Assembly: GCA_905331475.1 (NCBI GenBank) | Contig: CAJNYU010000987.1 | Coordinates: 236,730-300,729, forward strand | From: Rotaria socialis | Taxonomy: Eukaryota; Rotifera; Eurotatoria; Philodinida; Philodinidae | DNA: 64,000 bases | Direction: 5' to 3' | Program-made: the position numbers and the translations under genes | Shown here: positions 1-13,074 of the stretch, one piece after another | Position numbering within the stretch: the stretch's first letter is position 1 | How the letters are laid out: each line of letters opens with the position of its first letter | The notes under the pieces: model-generated | Told to the model about the DNA's origin: nothing | What the model saw: the letters and a program-made list of their open reading frames with translations, nothing else | Databases searched by the model: none

Positions 1-134
1 TTTGCGTAAGTTCGTAATAGATTTAAAGAGACGCATTGCTTGTCTAATACTGCTCGATTTTGCTCAGCTTACACGTCGGATTTGTTCCATCTAATTGTAA
101 ATCTAACATAGTCAATCAATCGCGTAATTCCTAC

Positions 135-1926
135 CTGAATATTCAGCGAAAATGTTTTCGTTGAACTGATAATATGACTCCAACTTTCATTTAATTCTTT
201 CATTTGATCACGTAAATGTCGAGCTAAATTTTCATCTGCATCTTGTGTTAAATCAACAACATCTTTATTTAGACGATTGATTGTGGTTTGCATTTCGCGA
301 ATCTCCTGTTGAAGAATCTACAAGACAAAAATTTGGTTGTTTCTGTTCGAATGATATATCAAGACTTTACTTGACTTCGGCCCAGTTGATTTTCAAGTGC
401 ATGCGAATCTCCATAAGTAGTATCATTGGTATTTAAACGTGGCTGAACATTACGTATCCAAACTTTAACTTCGTCAATGCCTCTCTATGATCACCAATGA
501 AAAATATCGGTAAAAAGACAAGATTTCCTAATGGTATCTTACTTCAAAATCAGTTAATGTTTTATCGACTCGACTGTATTTTGTTAGACGTTCAGTTAAA
601 AACATTTTAACGTCATATAATCGATCTTGATAATTATTTAGCTCTTCTTGTAAACGTCGGGCTGCATCGGCGGGTACTTTTGTATACTGTTCTCGCGCAT
701 TGAGATTTAGTTCTTCCATAGTACGTTCTCGTTCGAGTGTTTGATCAAGTAAATCTTTGTACATTTTTTTCTTTGCGTCGATTACTTGTAAATCACAAAT
801 GCGGACTTTATCATTTAGTAATTTTTGTTCAATTTCTTCAAGCCATTGACGTAATTTACGTTGTGTCTCCAAGAAATTAGGTGGTAATGATGAGGCATTA
901 CTAAGCGTTGTCACACTGCCAAGCTCATCTATATGCGAAGAAAAACAATATAACTGGCGTGTTCTGATGAATAGATAACTATTGTTGCAATCGATTTTTT
1001 TTCTCTCAGTAGAATTAGTCTAGTTTTAGATTTTTAACGGAAGTTTCTGATGGGAAAAATTTCTTAGCCCTTTAAAAAGGTAATTATACGTGAGAAATTC
1101 GAAAATAATGTCTTTTGAGATTTTTCAGTTATAAATAAGCATTCGAGTTTTCGAAAAGTCCTAAGCGAGACAAAAATAAAATTCTTTTTGGGCTATGCTC
1201 CAAGAGCGTCTTCAATCCTTTGATTTTGAAAGAAATCAAAAGTGAACTCAATCGATGTTACCACTTATATCTATGAAAAAACTCTTTTGTCTAATTTTTT
1301 ACGCAAATGTCGAACATGCGTTCTGTATCAGAGCCAAATAGCTCGAGTTCTGTTTGATAAATTAACTTTTGACAGGACAATGCTAGCTGTCATCTTTATA
1401 AATAGTACAATTAAAACAAGAAGGGCAAAACATATTGTATACATGCCTTTTGATCTGTCCTAATAGCGCTATAACATTATTCCGCGTCTAAACTATTCTA
1501 TATTTAGAACATCGGACGAATAAGAACATATCTATTTCTGTCATTGGGGGTTATCCATATCAAACGAAAATCCAACCATAGATTTTTATGTATCTGTCTA
1601 ACAGACTGGAATTGAAGATCTATCAAAATGAAAACACCTTTGTCTTGTTCTTCTCGAGCTACATTTTTTAATTGAATTAGTCTACGTCAGTGTCTTTCTC
1701 ATGCTCGACGTCCAAGGGCTTTCATATCAATTATTGGTATGAAGACATTTGTTTTCTTTAGCCATGATGAAGTGTTAATTCTATTTTAAAAATAAACTAC
1801 ATTGAAATTATTGTTATCTTTTCGTCGATGCAATTAAAATTCTAGACATGTGTGTATTTTGAAACCTGACGATACTTTTCAATTCGATTAATCCACTCAG
1901 AGAGACGACCCAAAAAGCAAATAACA

Positions 1927-1957
<31 letters not shown>

Positions 1958-4900
1958 CCTGAAGTAATAGACGAATGTTAAATAAATGCAAAAAATCTCA
2001 AACGTGTAAATCAATAAACAAGCAGGTTAGCAGGAGGAAGCATTAGATGCAAAAGCATTTACAACAGCTATTTTTTGCTCATTTATATATCCTATTGAAA
2101 ATAAACTACCTGTTGCATAAGTTGTTAAAGAAGCATCGGTTGTTTTATATTGACGAGAAAAATTCGATGGTTCATAATAATCATGCGTATCATTAGAACT
2201 CGTGAGAATTTGTCGTTTTACGGATGATGAAGAAAATGTTTCATTATAATTTCGTTCGAATCCAATTCGCTGTTCCGATGTTGGTGCATCAAATACTTCA
2301 ACAAACGATTTTACACGATATTTATCCGATGTTGTATTCGCTTTCGCATTTCCTTGATCACCAAATGTATAAATATTTGTTAAAGTAAAAACATTCCCAT
2401 TTTCATTTCCTGTTGTGCCAACATTTGAAGTATTTCTAGTTGCTGTTGCTGTTGCTGATGACGATGTTGCTTCACTCATTTCCGTTATAGTTGCGCTTTT
2501 CAGTACTGGCGACACGACTGTACGATGGGATGAAGTAGCACCAAAACCGGTAGTTCCGGATGGCTGCTGTATAGATTCAATCCGATTACAATGCTCACCT
2601 TATTATATACAAGAGATAGAAAAAAAGATAAAAAAAAGCAAAAGAACAAATAAGAATTATATCCAAAAACTAGAACTATCTCATATTACTCTCAAGAATA
2701 ATAGTGACCGAAAATAGACAATCTGATAAAAGTGGGATAGGCGGAAAGTATCGCACTATTCTTTTCTTTCTCTCTCGATCGGCCGTCTTCCTATTTTTCA
2801 TTAGTAAATTTGACGACACTTTGCGACGTGGTCGCCATCAATATGACATACAGACGAACAAGTATGTACATTTACATAGAAGAATGACACAGATGAGATG
2901 AAGAGAGGCATAGAGAGAACACTCTCCATCTTACTTTTTCTTTCTCTTTTTCTTACTCATACGCGTGCTAATATAAGGGTAAAAATTCAAGCAGCATCGA
3001 TTGCACATGTACAGACCCACAACGAGAATAACAACAAATATACTCTAACGATAAACTCATCGCTCGCTCGTCGCGTTGTACTTGTTCTTTTTTTCCTCCA
3101 TCTTTTCTGCTGTCGTCGCGCACTACGGTATATGATCATATACAACGTCGATAATTCCAACCATGACATGGACGATATATATATATATAATATGTATACT
3201 ATTCATATAGTTTGATCAGTTTTGCACGTTCAACCCAAACTGAATTGTATATTTACATGAATGCTTTTATCCGATAATGGCAGAAAAAAAGAGAAAAGAA
3301 TACTAGACGACGAAGAAGAGCAAAGAAAAGAAGAAGGAAGATCGCATAGTATTAATATTTGAGAACGATAGACTGCTGGCTTGAATAGATAACCTCGGCC
3401 ATGTTCTTCTTTTCTTCATTTCGATCAAGCGTGTTGATATTGACTCGGATACGTACACGCATATAACCACAATGCCGGCCCCCTAATCAACGTCAGATTT
3501 GCGAATGAAGCAAAATGCTAGCGTGAAGCATAATAAGTAGGAAGCACAGAGGAAGAGGGTTAATGGCGGTTAAGGATGAAATCAAACAGAATGCATTAAA
3601 AGTACAAGCAACAAACAGACCAACAAAATGAATACATTTCTACTTACGTAGTCGTTTATGTGTTTCTTCCCATGAACGTAACAATTCGTCTGTTCGTTGA
3701 ACCGTTTTTGTATCAATATGACTAGCCATACGTCGTAAACTGGCAAGACGTTCATTATATGATTGAAAACTTTTCGATTTGACCTATGAAAAATGATCTC
3801 ATTTGTTCTTCTTTTTTTTCAAATCTCTTTTAATATTAGTATTCACTATAAGAACAAAAATAATGATCAATATTGCCTATAAATATCCGGATAAGTAGTA
3901 GTAATACAAATACATTACTATCAATGATGTTTACTGATCGTATAAAAAATGATAAATTGTACTGCAAGTATGTTGAGTGGAAAGGAGAAGAGAAAAAAAG
4001 CCCTATCGAATGTGACAGGAACCAGTAAACAATAGAGAAGAGCTACTAAGAATTTATTTTATGTATTTACAACCGATACTTGACCGGTCATTTATTTTAA
4101 ATCGATAGATGCATTAATTATTAATACACTTCTTATCTCAAACGGTGTTAAAATACTTCTCTTCTCGATATAATCACTCAATCATTCATGCTCTATTCCT
4201 TATCTCAATTCGCTATTCATTGATCCGAAAAATAGTCATTAGAACAACTAGTTTTACACCATTTTATCTTCACCAATCAAGTAGGAAGACAAAAGAAGCA
4301 ATGCCTGTCAATTATCACTCGATCGGGTTCAATATCATATTGTCACTCGTTTTCTTTTCTTCTTCTCAATCATTAATCATACCTGCATTTCAACCGATGA
4401 ACTTGTCGATGCTGCTGAATTAATCCATGTTTGATATTCAGTCAAAGCTTTCGTAAGTGCTTGACATTCTTCATCGAATTTCGATGAAAGAACTAATTGT
4501 TCAGTATTTCGTTCGCAATTAATTATTTGTTTGAAAAGTTCTTGCCAACGTCGTTCAAGTGTATGTAAAAATGATTCATGATCAGATACTTTTTCGTTTG
4601 CTTGAAAAAAAAATTGGTAATCGTTTTCGTATCAGAAATAGAAAATTATTTACTCTCTTTTAATTGTTTTGTTATTGTAAGGCCGGTTTGAATTAACGCT
4701 TTAAATTGATCATCATATGATAAATATTTCGTTTTAACTTCCTAGAAAATATCGTAAGAAAGAATTGTTTTTCTGAAGAATTGTTGAAATTTTGTTTTTT
4801 TTGAAATCTACTTGAACAATATCTTGTACATCGTTTCGATTTAGATTATTCAATTGTTTATCGTCTAGTATCTTTTCAATACTATCCATCCAATCAATGA

Positions 4901-7900
4901 ATTTTCTAGCTGATAAATCAAATTCTTGTCTCAGTGAATTATCGTGTGGAATTTTTCGTTGTTCAACTGTTGTTTCTTCGACGGTTGTTATTATTGTTTG
5001 TTGTATGGTGTCGTTTTCTGGTTTACTATTCGTTTTAACTTTTGTTTCAATATTTATCGTAGATTTTCTTAACTAAGAAAATCAATAATATAACGATAAA
5101 ATTATCTAACAGAAAGAAAAAAAGAAATATATTTACACGTGCTGAACATAGTTCAAGATTATCAATTAGTTTTGCCCAACGTTGTTCAAATGTATTTATT
5201 TGGCTGTTTAAATTTTTCAAATGATTCGAGTTTTCATTATCATAATAACCACTTAACACTTTTAGACTGCGATCTAATGCAAGAATACATTGACGAATAT
5301 CATCCATTTCTAGTTCTGTTTTCTGAAAAAGATCAAAAAGTTTAGTATCCAACCATGTAATTAATCGTCCTGCAAAACAATGAGTTTCAATCTTCAAGAA
5401 CATCGAATCCGTACGAAAATGATAAATTAAATACAATGCGATCAATGCATTCAACAAGACACGACACTTCAAGATCAATTTCAGTACGAATATATGGACA
5501 CAACTGAATTAACAATAAATCGCGTCGGATAGCTGCTGACAGATAATTTTATTTTTTGGCATAAAAACACTTTTCTATGTCTACGAACCAGCTGTGTTTA
5601 AAATACTTCCTATTATATATCAAAGAGAACAAAATTCGGACTAGTTTAACTCTCGTTTATTTTACTTGAGACAGTAAGCCGCCAGACCATCAGGAGCCAA
5701 TCGAATATGTATATCGAAAAACAAAAGGATATATTTTGAGAGAGTTTTTGGCCTCAAACTTCCAGATACAAATGTTATACTATTTACATCAATCATCCCG
5801 ATTCATTTTTTCTGAAATCGGAGTACGCCTACTGCAATACCATAATCTCGACTTTCCATTGCTTGGCTAAGTTCTTATCGTAAAACAAATTCTTTGTGTT
5901 ACCTTAATGGCATGAGCTTGCTGCATGAGTATATCTGTGTCACTAAGATTTGGTTCGGTTATCATTTTAGCAACTTCATCTTCTTTACGTGTTATCCATC
6001 GGATAAATTTTTCTAGACTGAATTGAACTTGTTCGAGTTCAATTTTAACTTCTTGTAATTGTATCCACCGATTTTGAACAAACGTACACATATTTGCCCA
6101 ACGTTCGCTTAGATTTGATAGTTTACTTTCGATCTCTGTAGATGTATATTTTGATGTTAGATTATTGGTACCGTTAGCTGATGAATCATCAATAACAATA
6201 ACCATATTTTGTAATGATTCAGTCATTTGTTGTTGAGCAACAAGTTCGTCTTGTAATTGAGCTAATAAACGATATTGACGTTCAACACCGGGTAAATCTG
6301 GTTCCATGGAATTTAATTGTGATGTTATGCGTTTTTCCGCTAGAGAAAGCCATGTGTCGAAAGATTCAATTTGATCAATTTGAAGTTTCATTAACATTTT
6401 ATGAAGACTGAAATAAAATAAAAGTTTAGAAAAACATTCGAAATCATATCGATAAACGAGATCGATTGAAAATAGTTCATGCTCAGTTATCTCCAGTCGT
6501 ATTTTCAATTAATAGCAAATTGTTAACAAACATCAATCGGTGTTCTATTCAATCATAAACTCCACTAGAATACGATAGGCGAATAAAAGAATTGTCAGCA
6601 CGAAATTCAAACAATAGCCTAGTGATAAACCTATGTGAACTTTTAGTTTAGTCAGTGATTAGAGATTGATTTTCTTTTTTTCTAAGAGTTGATAGAAATA
6701 TCTAGAATCTCCAATAGATAATAGAAGGCCGGGTAATATTTCAAGGTGCAAAGCCGAAAGCAAAATACTGCTATGACAATATTCAGCAAGAATATCGATC
6801 TTTTTTTCTCTTCAGGCATTAGAACTTGCTCGTGAATCAGAAGTTTCTTTCTACTGTATTGCTCTTTGATTGAGGTCAGTATGTCATAGAATCTTGATTC
6901 GCTCGGTTTCTATAGAGCTCTATCAGCGAATTAGAAGCACCCAAAGATTCATCTGACATTAGGGTAGTAGAACATGCTGAAATCAATACACTCAAGAGAA
7001 TTGTTCGTTTTTTCTTCCATTTTCTTTTCTAGGTTCATTTGCTGATACGAAAAAAAAAGTGTTATGTCATCGAATCAAAAAGGAAATAAGTGCCACATTG
7101 AAAATCGATTAACACCATCGAAATCTAACATTCGTACCGTTCAATCAAGAAATCAAGTAAGAAAGTTTCTTCAGCATGAATTTAATATCATTTTACCGAT
7201 TCTATGGGCTCATGAACCTTCAGATGCTTTATGGATTGTCTAGAAAATATTTGGTCCACTCAAAAGCTTCTCATAAAAACTACACGGGTACCATACGGTG
7301 ACCTTGTGAGACACATCGATAATAACTGGTTGAGTAGTACACGGACAGTTTGAATGCCGTATGTTCGAGTTTCTTATTTAGAAAAAAAGGTGGATTACTA
7401 TTAATCGACAGTGCGACATTTTCGAACAAGTCTCTTATTGTTTCGTTGTTGATGCTATGTCTTCTTACTTAGATTGACGCTCAAGTGATTTAGCGCGTAA
7501 TGATTCCCATTGACGATTAAGAATTTTCATTTGTTCTTTTATTTCATTTTCTTCTCGTGGTTGTAAGTCCGTATTTGATGACGTTAACAATTGATTTCCT
7601 TCTGAAAGTACTTGACCAATTTGGTTTTGATCTTTGGTTAGATTTATCATAAAATTCTATGGAGATAAAAAATTCAAAATTCCATTGAAATATTTCTAAA
7701 TTTTATTTTACTTCATGTTTTTGAAATTGATCTTTAACAAGTTTAAGATCGTTTGTGGCAATATTATCTTGTCTATCAAGTTCATCTTCAAGTTTAAGAA
7801 TCCAACGAAGAGTATTTTCCATGTTTGTTTGATATGTTGTCATCTCAGCTGATTGGAATACAGGAGGAAACTCGTTTGTCGATGGTGTAAAAGGAGTTGT

Positions 7901-10900
7901 TATTAGTGAAGTATCAGATTGCAGTGAACCTCTTCCGAATGGAAACTAATGAAATTAGGAATCAAAGAAAATAATAATTCACTCATTTTATTTATCTTAT
8001 ACCTTTGACTCCATCGACACAGTCATATTTCCATTTTTCATCATCGGTTGTCCTTTTTCTTCATTATCTATAATAACAATTTGAGTCGTCGGCATTTGTT
8101 GAAACATGCACATAATATACATCAATATGGACTTTTTGTCCGGATATTCAGAGAGAACATCTATAATATTAAAAAAAAACATATTTTGTTTTTATTCATT
8201 TGAAATATAAATGAACGCATTTGCGTCGACTAACAGCAAATTGAATATCATTGTATAAGGCCTTGCAAGCTACATCTAAAACTGTTTCTTTGCTAATAAA
8301 TATTAGATTTGAAGGAGATCACTAAGGCTAACAAAAAATTGTAGAGTTTCGGTGTTTACTCGAATTCATTTTTTGCGTTACTCATCGCTCGCTTTCAAAG
8401 AAAATATTATCTTAACATAATTAGCAAAATAGAATCCATGCAGATTTCCATATTAAATGAAATTGAACTTTCGTTTACTTCAACCCGGATTTCTTTCAAT
8501 CAAAACTTTTCAAGGTAAAACTTCTTAGAAAAACAAAATTGAGTTTTCTCATTAATTAAATCGTACTCTTCAAGTGGCGTGCACAACAATTTTCGAGATA
8601 AGAACGACTGTTTGACTTCTTCTTTTTTATCTTCAGACTAGAAAATCATAGATCTGCAGTGTATTCTGATAGACACACATTAATCTTATGAAAGACGCAG
8701 AAATCGTTGTCTTGGCTATTTCCTATAGAAAAATCGTTATTATATTTTGCATAAGATTAATGAATGTCGATGAAAAATAAACGTCATAGTAATCTAGAAG
8801 ACGTTTTATTCTCTTGATGATTGCAGTTTTTGTTCTACAGATTTTATCATTCTACAGATAAAAATCGTTTTCTGTTTTGAAAATAAAATAAACACGTAGT
8901 CAACTTGTGCGATGAATAACTGAATATCACAAGCGAAATCAAACAACGATTCATGTAAACATTGCCTCGATTGAAGCTAAGTGTTTGTAGAAATATTTCT
9001 ATTTTTTTACCTTGATTTTCAGTAAGAAAAATATTTTCTGAATATTTAAGTATGGCGAACCCTGAAAGTGACTCGTACAGTCTCGCGTGTTCATAACAAA
9101 AAATCTGTATGTATTTCACTATGTCGGCACTTCAATAAACATAAGATTCTTCTCAAGGATATTTCAATACAATGAAAATTATGAATTTTTCTCTGTCTGT
9201 CGTTCTTCGACTTCTATGATTCAATGTGTCTATGCGTTGTCATGCTGTAGGCCTTTTTTTTTTGTTTTAATTCATGGCCATATTGTTACGGTTAGATACA
9301 AAACTATCCTAGCAAATCATTATCTGTTAACATCTTATTCGCATCGGAGTGTCATTCATCCAATGGAAGGCTATCAGAGTACTTTATCATTGAGGACAAA
9401 AGCTTTCTTTCTTTTAACCTTTTCTCTTGATTAGATCGAGTATAAACCAACGCGCAGACTCCGATGTCCTCTAAACCATAACATCACATATGTCTTTTTT
9501 CTCTTTGACAGAGTCTAGACAATGCTGTGACATAAGGGAAATTCAATGATATTCTGTTAAGTAGACTTATTCGTAAGATTCAACACATAAATAATGATTG
9601 ATGTGAATTTATTTCTTGCTCCTTTGATAAACTCTAGTACACGAACAATGTGATGAAAAGAAATATTTGTCATCAAACATCTTCCTCTTATCTAAATGCA
9701 TTTACCCATGGAGATTCTGTACTTGATTTAATTGAAATTTTGTTTTTCTAACTCCTAATTGCTTCCTACTGTTTGTATATATCCATGTGTTTTTCTATTT
9801 TCTTACGATCTGCGGAATTTGCTGATTGAATGTTTTCGTCCCGTCATATGTTTGTCATTAGTTACATCATTGAAGTATTTCTTTTCAGAGTTTTCTCGAT
9901 GCCTACATCTTTATTTATCCTTATAGCTCGTACTTTTTTGTTGTTGTTTTTTTTATTTAGTAACTATGATTACTTGTAATTGTCTTTATAGAGAAATAGA
10001 AAATTATCTATAACCAAAAAAAGAAAGATTGAATTTATACGAACCTTCAACATCGAGATATCGATCAATTTTGTAGACATTTTTAGCAATACTAAATGCA
10101 TGTTCAAGATTTTTAGCAGATGTCTCTTGTAAAATACCGTCATAATTAAATAGATCAGGCCGAAATTTATGAATAAGAGCATTAAAAGCAAGACCATCTT
10201 GCCAGCTATGAGTAAAATCTTTAATGGCAACACCTTTATATCTAAATAAAAAATAATGCAAATTAATTTTTTGCTGTGAAATGTTTTTTCATCCAACCCT
10301 TTTGTTTGTTGTTGACACCAAGAAAGAAGGAATTTCTCAATATTTGTCTGTTCTGGATTTGGTACGACAGATTTCAATACATCTTTGCCTTGCCAATATT
10401 GAATTATGGACCATATAAGTGCAAGTGTCAGCTTTGGATTTCCATCAACAATGTCATTTGATGAAATACTTAGAAGTTTTATCTATAATAAACAAAAAAT
10501 TAACATTGCCTTTTCTCGTTTCTAAAATTCAATGGCAATTTTTTGATTTACTTACACCATACTCTCCAAGTACAGCAATGACTTTATTCACATTACCAAT
10601 ATGATGTACGCGCATCTTCCCAATTTCTCGTTTCTATAGGAAATAAATCAATATCGCAATCTCATGTTATTTTCATTACGTACATATTCATTTCCAGTAA
10701 GCGTTTCGAGTAGTCGAAGTAGAACAGCCCCATCGCGTAAATCTTGAAATAGATTAGTTATAGTCGGTATTGAATTTGACTAGAAATAATCTGTAGTAAA
10801 AATATCATGTAAATAATCGTTTTATCGGCTTACATTATTTAATTGATTATTAATCCATTTAGTGAAGGCTTTCTTTTGAATATCTTCGCGTTCGTCTACA

Positions 10901-13074
10901 AAAGAACCACGTGTTGACACCATTGTTACATATATATTTTATTTTAAATTAGAAAAAGTCAACTGTTGAGATAAACACCAAGATTTTGATTCGACCAAAA
11001 TAAATATAGAATCTTTTATTTTTGTGCAACTAAGTTACTTGGTAAAGCGAATGTGTATATATATTTATATCTGTGTGTGTGTGTGTGTGTGTATAATGTT
11101 TGATGTGAGTTTGATGTGATAGAAAAAGAAAGAAACGAACGAGTGATTTGGTTTAATTTGACACAGCTCAACAGTTCTTATGTTCACATAAAGGTAGAAT
11201 AGATGCGGCCATGATTTAATATATGCATATAATAGATTGGATGAGCGAAGAAAATTTTACGTAAAGATTGTCTACGTAGAAATATATGAGTGTGCAACCA
11301 CATCAATAGACATCATGTCAAGATTACTAACCTCAATTCGTCGTTTGATGATAATGACAACGAGAGAAGATGAAGCTCAACGTCGACAAGAAAAGAAAAT
11401 GATTTTGAAATAGGAAAAAAATCTCAATAAATTTCTTCTTCGTATTTGGCGAAAAGCCAGGTCAATAACTATTAATGATACTCATTCTCTCTCCTTTTTG
11501 CACGTCACGACGATTAGTGCGATACATTTTAGTGATGGACATTAGCAATACGATCAATCTTGTCGCTGTCAGTGTTTTGATTTGGTAAAAATATCTTGAT
11601 GAGTGTTAATTTCGTTTCTTCTTCTTTTTTTGAATCAAATACATGTGAAAAGAAAATGTGATAAATAAGACTGGATGAATTGACACGATTCAGTTTTTTC
11701 TCTCTCTCTCTCTCTCTTCTCTCCCATAATGATGACAGTAAGAAGAAGAAAGGTAGTAAATTGTCTGCCGAACTCATTTATCAAGTGTTTCAATGATGAT
11801 GACTAATTTTTGATAATATCCATTGATGAGAAGAAAAAACAGAAAAATAACGAAAAAATGCATCTGATTGCATAAGATAAAATTTTTGTTTTTTCTTATC
11901 ATAGATTCGTTGATTAGAATTTAATTACTCATACATCACTATTTTTTATTTGTAATTTTTTCCATTAGTAAAGCAATATTGGTAAACATTTACATATACT
12001 GAACCCAATAATTACAGCGCATGTAGTGCTCAAGGAAGGCAAACATACAAGGCAATGCTGATTTACGTGCATGATAAACATATGATTCCCTATGAGAATC
12101 AATTACGAATGTTTGTATGAAACTTACATATCGGATCCTCATCAAGAGGATTAGATTGTTCATCTATGTTTGTTGACAGCATTGTTGACTAGATGTTTAG
12201 TATTGAGTGAAGATTGGTAACAATGGTCAAGTGATCGATGAGTTCTAATCAATAAGATGTTGATTTCCCGCCCACTGTCTTTCTGTCTCAAACATAGGAA
12301 AAAGAGGTCGACGACAACGATGATGATGATGATGGTGATAATAATAATAATAATAATAATAACAGTAGCAGCAGTGATGAAGATAGGATGGTGGCACGAT
12401 TCCGACTGTTGCCTATCTCTATTGCTTTAAGAAGACGTTGATTCTTTTTTCTTCGCCTCCTTCCGGTATCTCTCTCTCTCTCTCTCTCTTCTTCTGTTTT
12501 CTTTCTATATACATGTTCGAGGAAAAGTTAGAAATATGGCTGTATAGTTTTGTGCGTTCTATACAATATTTATGCTTCTGTACGTCTCGCCATGTATCCC
12601 AACAGCATCGAACCTTATTCCTTTCACCGCTTTATTCTCTTCTTTTTTGCCTTCCTGAACTAGGCTTTTTAAGGGTACATCTTTTTTCTCTATGCCTATC
12701 GACTCGATGGTATTAGTATAGCATCATCTTATATGCGACACTTAAAGAAAGCACAGCAAGGACACAGAATAAATGCGCAGTAAAGTAATGAACAGGAATA
12801 CTGTAAGACGATGGGCTGACAAAACAATTGACCTTCTGCAATCCAAGGTCGCAAGAGAACAATTAATAGATGAATATAGCCGAGAAAAGTAGGTATTAAA
12901 CAAAAGACGTATTAATTTAATTGGCATAATAGACAAATAAATGAAAAGAAAATGCATACCCCGCCGTTCTCTTATAATCTGTTGAAATTGTTGTGTGTCG
13001 TCATCGTTAGTATTTGATAGTGGGAAGATGATAGCATCAGATGGATTGTATCTTTGATATGGTAGCTTCGGCAT
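135..13074 (-). CDS. DMD: Dystrophin/utrophin family protein, N-terminal part (C-terminus outside window)
   Basis: Cytoskeletal linker that joins cortical actin to the membrane dystroglycan complex. I read 18 exons, all in frame: 12960-13074, 10834-10895, 10684-10779, 10556-10633, 10298-10482, 10045-10241, 8003-8160, 7712-7945, 7469-7656, 5903-6407, 5137-5322, 4812-5072, 4654-4741, 4383-4600, 3648-3783, 543-928, 371-484, 135-317 (about 1130 residues). Tandem calponin-homology actin-binding domains occupy about residues 40-145 and 163-268 ([37 protein letters not shown]). Spectrin-like repeats follow from about residue 320, with family landmarks [16 protein letters not shown] and [10 protein letters not shown] Thr-rich hinge (VEETTVEQ) lies in exon 12. 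The WW, EF-hand and ZZ domains expected at the C-terminus lie beyond base 1; the next exon could not be fixed in bases 1-134. Family assignment is secure; dystrophin versus utrophin cannot be separated because the split is vertebrate-specific. Confidence 0.93.
1927..1951. repeat. (AT)n microsatellite
   Basis: About 25 bases of uninterrupted AT dinucleotides inside a dystrophin intron. Confidence 0.9.
2027..2517 (-). CDS. Candidate alternative terminal exon inside a dystrophin intron
   Basis: The 2.7-kb intron between the dystrophin exons at 3648-3783 and 543-928 holds a 163-codon open frame on the same strand. It ends in a stop at 2027 and has coding-like codon use. A splice acceptor (catcgtacag, AG at 2519-2518) would join the exon at 3648 in the correct phase. 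The product would be a truncated dystrophin with a Ser/Thr/Asn-rich tail (for example [20 protein letters not shown]), lacking all later repeats and the C-terminal domains. A second acceptor near 2567 does not match the phase. Alternatively it is a small nested gene starting at an internal ATG near 2476. I recognise no domain. No strong AATAAA follows on this strand within 350 nt. Confidence 0.4.
10834..10923 (-). CDS. DMD: Alternative dystrophin start reading through the exon-2 acceptor
   Basis: If the distal first exon is skipped, an ATG at 10923 is in frame with the CH domain. It would add nine residues (MVSTRGSFV) before DEREDIQKK. The bases encoding these residues contain the pyrimidine-rich acceptor used by the distal exon, so this is either a second promoter or start, or just intron sequence that happens to be open. 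RNA 5' ends would decide. Confidence 0.35.
11072..11093. repeat. (TG)n microsatellite
   Basis: About 22 bases of TG dinucleotides in dystrophin intron 1. Confidence 0.9.
11701..12490. repeat. Cluster of simple repeats: (TC)n, (GAT)n, (AAT)n, (TC)n
   Basis: Pure TC runs at about 11701-11717 and 12469-12489 and trinucleotide runs (TGA then ATA) at about 12319-12362 lie in dystrophin intron 1. No coding signal was found between them. Confidence 0.85.
12960..13074 (-). CDS. DMD: Distal first coding exon of dystrophin
   Basis: An ATG at 13074 opens 38 codons ([17 protein letters not shown]...) ending in CGG CGG G followed by the donor gtatgc. The exon ends in phase 1. A good acceptor (ttcttttgtag, AG at 10897-10896) begins with AC, giving a GAC codon and then the conserved EREDIQKK start of the first CH domain. 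Vertebrate dystrophin first exons join exon 2 at the same place, just before EREDVQKK. The intron would be about 2.06 kb. This short N-terminus has no recognisable domain. Confidence 0.7.

Noticed and set aside
1..134. Search for the next dystrophin exon
   Set aside because: Several acceptors exist but each hits a stop or is too short to verify before the window edge.
9970..10377. Longest open frame in this stretch (135 codons, minus)
   Set aside because: It runs through an intron and is partly out of frame; the real dystrophin exons here are 10298-10482 and 10045-10241, which carry the CH2 motifs.
12438..12716. Plus-strand open frame of 92 codons
   Set aside because: Ser/Phe/Leu-rich product of a TC microsatellite; no coding signature.
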